NCBI GenBank assembly: GCA_910579585.1
Contig: CAJTVA010000051.1
Location: forward strand, 1-9,764
Direction of reading: 5' to 3'
Origin: an uncultured Christensenella sp.
GTDB lineage: Bacteria; Bacillota; Clostridia; Christensenellales; Borkfalkiaceae
DNA length: 9,764 nt
Shown in pieces: positions 7,031 through 9,764 of the stretch. The notes below the pieces were generated by a model, which saw only the letters and a list, made by a program, of their open reading frames with translations, made no database searches and was not told where the DNA came from. A program made the translations under genes and the position numbers. Each line of letters begins with the position of its first letter. Positions within the stretch are counted from its first letter, which is position 1.

Positions 7031-7508
7031 TGTTGTCACCGCCGAAAAGAGTTTTGTTTATTTCGTAAATGCTTTTATTCAGTCTGCCCGCCTCGACGTA
7101 GCGTTTTTCGCGCAGAGCGACTTCGAGCTGCTCTTGCAACGATTTCAAACGGCGGTGAAGCCCCAATTCATCGTTATTGGTACCGACTTTGCCGACGTGC
7201 TCTACCTTGCCCTGTATCGCGCGGATTGCGGGAAGAAGCTCTTCCTTAAAAACGTCATAACAGCTTGCACAGCCCAAAAGCCCGCTTCTTTCGTAGTCGG
7301 CGTACGTCGTGCCGCACACGGGGCAGACTTTTTTAGGCGCGGTCGAGCCGAAAAGCCAAGCGCAGACGTTTTCACTCATTTTGGAGTGAAGCTCGCCGTA
7401 CATCTCGTTGGAGCATTTGGCGCAGAGGTGGCTTTCGAACTTTTCGCCGTTTATTATTTCAACGTAGTTTTCGGTCGCTACGTTCTTTTTGCAACGTTGA
7501 CAGAGCAT
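7023..7508 (-). CDS. mcsA: McsA, zinc-finger activator of McsB
   Basis: This 161-residue zinc-binding partner activates McsB; the B. subtilis protein is about 185 residues. Two pairs of CxxC motifs are visible, at Cys3/Cys6 with Cys29/Cys32 and at Cys62/Cys65 with Cys80/Cys83. They suggest two four-cysteine zinc sites. The C-terminus (about 119-155, LKSLQEQLEVALREKRYVEAGRLNKSI) is a UVR-type helical hairpin. The ATG has AGGA nine bases upstream. It is the first gene of the operon; the ctsR repressor gene that usually precedes it is absent. The whole leader back to the candidate promoter is essentially the palindromic repeat copy B, whose arm ends next to the AGGA. Confidence 0.93.
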   Translation of the reverse strand: MLCQRCKKNVATENYVEIINGEKFESHLCAKCSNEMYGELHSKMSENVCAWLFGSTAPKKVCPVCGTTYADYERSGLLGCASCYDVFKEELLPAIRAIQGKVEHVGKVGTNNDELGLHRRLKSLQEQLEVALREKRYVEAGRLNKSIYEINKTLFGGDNNG

Positions 7509-7521
7509 ATCTTAAATTCCT

Positions 7522-7639
7522 AAAACGCAAAGAAACAAGCAGTACAAGGCGCGTGAGTACCGCCGAGGGAGCGTACTTTGCGTACGCAACCGAGGCGACA
7601 CGGAACGCAACGACGTAATGCGAAGCTTATACGCGTTTT
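7522..7639 (+). repeat. Palindromic repeat element, copy B (mcsA leader)
   Basis: This 118-bp element is the partner of the one at 3096-3212. Its outer arms are AAAACGC (7522-7528) with GCGTTTT (7633-7639). The core is CGCC (7561-7564) paired with GGCG (7594-7597), an internal loop GAGGGA/AACCGA, then GCGTAC (7571-7576) paired with GTACGC (7582-7587) around TTTGC. Every segment of the core has the same length as in copy A, and the loop lies 57 bases from the left end in both. Shared primary sequence includes ACAAGGCG on the left and GCTTATA near the right end. TTCC occurs at both edges (7517-7520 and 7639-7642), a weak hint of target duplication. No ORF. Confidence 0.8.
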
Positions 7640-7742
7640 TCCCTTTCTTCTATTATAATAACTTTTTAACAACAATAAACAGTTTTAACGACCCAATTAA
7701 AAAATTTTTGCGATTAATTTGTAATTTTTTTACTTAATTAAA
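7640..7742. other. AT-rich divergent intergenic region
   Basis: This is a very AT-rich stretch between the minus-strand mcsA operon and the plus-strand scaffold gene. A-tracts and T-tracts upstream of the plus promoter could act as an UP element. I found no tandem GGTCAAA heptads (CtsR operator) and no CIRCE inverted repeat. No gene or RNA is recognised here. Confidence 0.5.
7652..7657 (-). promoter_or_regulatory. Candidate -10 of the mcsA-mcsB-clpC promoter
   Basis: A perfect TATAAT lies on the minus strand at 7657-7652. The hexamer 17 bases upstream (GTTTAT) is a poor -35, so this call is tentative. If correct, transcription starts near 7645 and the leader of about 137 nt is almost exactly repeat copy B. 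Confidence 0.4.
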
Positions 7743-7771
7743 TTGAATATTCGGTTTGTCCGTGTTATAAT
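7743..7771 (+). promoter_or_regulatory. Sigma-A promoter of the scaffold-GGGtGRT operon
   Basis: TTGAAT (7743-7748) is followed after 17 bases by TATAAT (7766-7771). TGT immediately before the -10 makes it an extended -10 element. The start would be near 7778, giving a short leader with GGAGGA at 7797-7802 before the ATG at 7814. Confidence 0.75.
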
Positions 7772-7813
7772 ACCGTTGTTAAAGTAAATTAAAAACGGAG
7801 GATTTGTTTAGTA

Positions 7814-8542
7814 ATGCAATATTCAAAAGATATTGAAAATATGATTTGCGTTGCCAAAGGCGTGTCCGGCAGGTTCGAACACGGCCCCGCTCCCATTCCC
7901 GAAGAGGGCGAGTGGGTTCAGGCAAAGGAAATCAAGGACATCAAGGGCTTTACCCACGGCATCGGTTGGTGCGCCCCTCAGCAGGGTGCGTGCAAGCTGT
8001 CTTTGAACGTTAAAGACGGTATCATCGAAGAGGCTTTGGTTGAAACGATAGGCTGCTCGGGTATGACCCACTCCGCCGCTATGGCTGCGGAAATTCTTCC
8101 CGGCAAGACCATTTTAGAAGCGTTGAACACCGACCTCGTATGCGACGCTATCAACACCGCTATGCGCGAGCTTTTCCTGCAAATCGTTTACGGCAGAACG
8201 CAGTCGGCTTTCTCCGAGGACGGGCTTACAATCGGCGCAGGGCTTGAAGATTTGGGCAAGGGGCTCCGCTCTCAGGTCGGCACGATGTACGGCACTAAGC
8301 TTAAGGGCGTAAGGTACCTTGAAATGGCTGAGGGTTACGTTATTGCGCTTGCACTCGACAAGAACAACGAGGTTTGCGGTTATAAATTCGTTTCGCTCGG
8401 CAAGATGACCGACTTCATAAAGAAAGGTCTTTCCCCTCTCGAAGCGTACGACAAGGCTATCGGAACCTACGGCAGATACTCCAAGGAAAGCGGTGCTGTG
8501 AAGCACATCGACCCCAGAACGGACAAGGAGGTTGAAGAATAA
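7814..8542 (+). CDS. NifU/IscU-like iron-sulfur cluster scaffold family protein
   Basis: This is a 242-residue soluble protein. The segment at about 53-105 resembles the IscU/NifU N-terminal fold: GWCAPQQGACKLSL, then ETIGCSGMTHSAAMAAEIL and GKTILEAL, comparable to the IscU GCGSAIASSS...GKTLDEAL region. Candidate metal-binding cysteines are Cys53, Cys60, Cys81 and Cys110. The protein is much longer than IscU (about 128 residues), and its C-terminal half (about 125-242) is not one I recognise. The ATG has GGAGGA 11 bases upstream, slightly far. The stop overlaps the next start (TAATG), so the two products are probably made in equal amounts and may act together. The family name rests on recall; the actual cluster or partner is unknown. 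It may not be the general Isc/Suf scaffold. Confidence 0.75.
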   Translation: MQYSKDIENMICVAKGVSGRFEHGPAPIPEEGEWVQAKEIKDIKGFTHGIGWCAPQQGACKLSLNVKDGIIEEALVETIGCSGMTHSAAMAAEILPGKTILEALNTDLVCDAINTAMRELFLQIVYGRTQSAFSEDGLTIGAGLEDLGKGLRSQVGTMYGTKLKGVRYLEMAEGYVIALALDKNNEVCGYKFVSLGKMTDFIKKGLSPLEAYDKAIGTYGRYSKESGAVKHIDPRTDKEVEE

Positions 8543-9543
8543 TGGCTCTTTTCGAAAGTTATGAAAGACGCGAGGCGAAAATCCTCGGCGTGCTGAAAAA
8601 ATACGGTATTAAAACCATCGAAGAATGCAAGGACATTACCCTTAAAAAGGGTATTGACGTTGAAAAAATCGTGCGCGGAACCCAGCCCATTTGCTTTGAA
8701 AACGCGGTCTGGGCTTACACCGTAGGCGCGGCTATCGCAATAAAGAGCGGTTGCAAAAAGGCTAATCAGGCGGCGACTATGATTGGCGTAGGGCTTCAAA
8801 GCTTCTGTATCCCCGGTTCGGTTGCCGAAAACAGAAAGGTCGGCGAGGGACACGGCAATCTTGCGGCGATGCTTCTTTCCGAAGAAACCGACTGCTTCTG
8901 CTTCCTTGCGGGCCACGAATCTTTCGCGGCGGCTGAGGGCGCAATTAAAATTGCCGAAAACGCTAACAAAGTACGCACGAAGCCTTTGAGGGTTATTCTG
9001 AACGGGCTTGGAAAAGACGCTGCGTATATTATTTCGAGAATTAACGGCTTCACCTATTGCAGGACGGCTTTCGACCCGTACACCGAATCGGTTAAGGTTG
9101 TTGACAGCGTTGCGTTCTCCGACGGGCCCAGAGCTAAGGTAAAGTGCTACGGTGCGGATAACGTTCCCGAGGGCGTTGCCATTATGAAGCTTGAAAACGT
9201 TTCGGTTTCGATTACGGGCAACTCCACCAACCCCACCCGCTTCCAGCACCCCGTTGCGGGCACCTATAAAAAATGGTGCAACGAGAACGGAGTGAAATAC
9301 TTCTCGGTTGCATCTGGCGGCGGCACGGGCAGAACCCTTCACCCCGACAATATGGCGGCAGGCCCTTCGTCTTACGGTATGACCGACACGATGGGCAGAA
9401 TGCACTCCGATGCGCAGTTCGCAGGCTCTTCTTCCGTGCCTGCCCACGTTGAAATGATGGGCTTAATCGGTATGGGCAACAACCCGATGGTCGGCGCGAC
9501 GGTTGCCGTTGCTGTTGCCGTTCAGGAAGCTATGACGAAGTAA
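8542..9543 (+). CDS. GGGtGRT family protein, function unknown
   Basis: This 333-residue protein belongs to the family named after its signature, seen here as SGGGTGRT at 258-265. The C-terminus is rich in small residues and Gly/Met (about 266-333), including MGRMHSD and an Ala/Val-rich end that may be a buried helix. Nine cysteines occur, including Cys118-Phe-Cys120. I see no signal peptide or clear membrane segment. AAGGAGG lies 10 bases before the ATG, within the end of the upstream gene, and the start overlaps its stop by one base. To my knowledge, members are found in anaerobes next to a NifU-like gene, exactly as here, which suggests a shared iron-sulfur or redox-related job. No reaction is established, and I assign none. 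Confidence 0.88.
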   Translation: MALFESYERREAKILGVLKKYGIKTIEECKDITLKKGIDVEKIVRGTQPICFENAVWAYTVGAAIAIKSGCKKANQAATMIGVGLQSFCIPGSVAENRKVGEGHGNLAAMLLSEETDCFCFLAGHESFAAAEGAIKIAENANKVRTKPLRVILNGLGKDAAYIISRINGFTYCRTAFDPYTESVKVVDSVAFSDGPRAKVKCYGADNVPEGVAIMKLENVSVSITGNSTNPTRFQHPVAGTYKKWCNENGVKYFSVASGGGTGRTLHPDNMAAGPSSYGMTDTMGRMHSDAQFAGSSSVPAHVEMMGLIGMGNNPMVGATVAVAVAVQEAMTK

Positions 9544-9560
9544 TTTTTATAAAAGCAAAT

Positions 9561-9593
9561 AAAAAGCTATCTGTGTTTTGCAGATAGCTTTTT
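9561..9593 (+). terminator. Bidirectional intrinsic terminator
   Basis: AAAAAGCTATCTG (9561-9573) pairs perfectly with CAGATAGCTTTTT (9581-9593) around a 7-base loop, 17 bases past the GGGtGRT gene stop. The A and T runs on both sides let it serve both this operon and the converging minus-strand gene that ends at 9602. Confidence 0.93.
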
Positions 9594-9601
9594 ATTATAT
9601 T

Positions 9602-9764
9602 TTAAAAGTATTCTATGCTTTCCAAAAAGGCTTTGACTTGCGGCAACTTCACTGCTTCCTGAATAGTTTGTCTGTCTTCCCCTCTGCCCGACCACAAACT
9701 TACATCGATAAAAATCTGCGTTACGCCATCTTCATTCTTTTTGAAGTCATACCGCTCCCCGTAA
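9602..9764 (-). CDS. C-terminal fragment of an unidentified protein (runs off window)
   Basis: An open minus-strand frame enters from the window edge and ends at TAA (9604-9602), giving the last 53 residues. They start YGERYDFKKNEDGV and end VKAFLESIEYF. The fragment is charged and soluble, with one SLWSGRGEDR segment and no membrane helix or metal motif. It stops nine bases before the shared terminator stem, as expected for a real gene. I do not recognise the family. Confidence 0.7.
   Translation of the reverse strand, partial: YGERYDFKKNEDGVTQIFIDVSLWSGRGEDRQTIQEAVKLPQVKAFLESIEYF

Noticed and set aside
7662..7784. Inverted repeat CTTTTTAACAAC / GTTGTTAAAG around the divergent promoters
   Set aside because: The half-sites are AT-rich, about 100 bases apart, and placed differently relative to the two -10 boxes. 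Chance is sufficient.
8467..9447. 326-codon minus-strand frame over the GGGtGRT gene
   Set aside because: The plus-strand gene has the family signature, a good ribosome binding site and coupling to its neighbour. The minus frame is a shadow.

Overview
The window looks like chromosome of an anaerobic Bacillota (Clostridia-like) bacterium. The markers are a glycyl-radical pyruvate formate-lyase with its activase, a ClpC/McsA/McsB protein-arginine-phosphorylation module, AAGGAGG-type ribosome binding sites, and sigma-A promoters of the TTGACA/TATAAT type. No genus can be assigned from the sequence. I see no phage, transposase, CRISPR, tRNA or rRNA genes.

Layout. Minus strand, 79-3372: a perfect-consensus promoter, then a leader of about 260 nt, then pflA and pflB. 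The leader contains what I read as a ZTP (formerly 'pfl' motif) riboswitch with an overlapping intrinsic terminator. Minus strand, 3425-7657: mcsA-mcsB-clpC, ending in a strong terminator and lacking the ctsR repressor gene that usually heads this operon. Plus strand, 7743-9593: a promoter, a NifU/IscU-like scaffold gene translationally coupled to a GGGtGRT-family gene, and a terminator that can work in both directions. The last ~160 bases hold the C-terminal end of an unidentified minus-strand gene.

Two diverged copies of a 117-118 bp palindromic element (3096-3212 and 7522-7639) lie in the 5' leaders of pflA and mcsA, in the same orientation and right next to the ribosome binding sites. They have the same architecture (4-bp stem, 6x6 internal loop, 6-bp stem, TTTGC loop, and outer arms). 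Several base pairs differ between the copies by paired, compensating changes, so the fold itself seems to be maintained.

How it works together (inference). ZTP/ZMP accumulates when 10-formyl-tetrahydrofolate is short. A ZTP-responsive antiterminator in front of pflA-pflB would raise formate production and so feed one-carbon units into purine synthesis. The Clp module marks and degrades damaged proteins: McsA/McsB phosphorylates arginines and ClpC recognises the mark. The catalytic and phospho-arginine-binding residues I could check are present.
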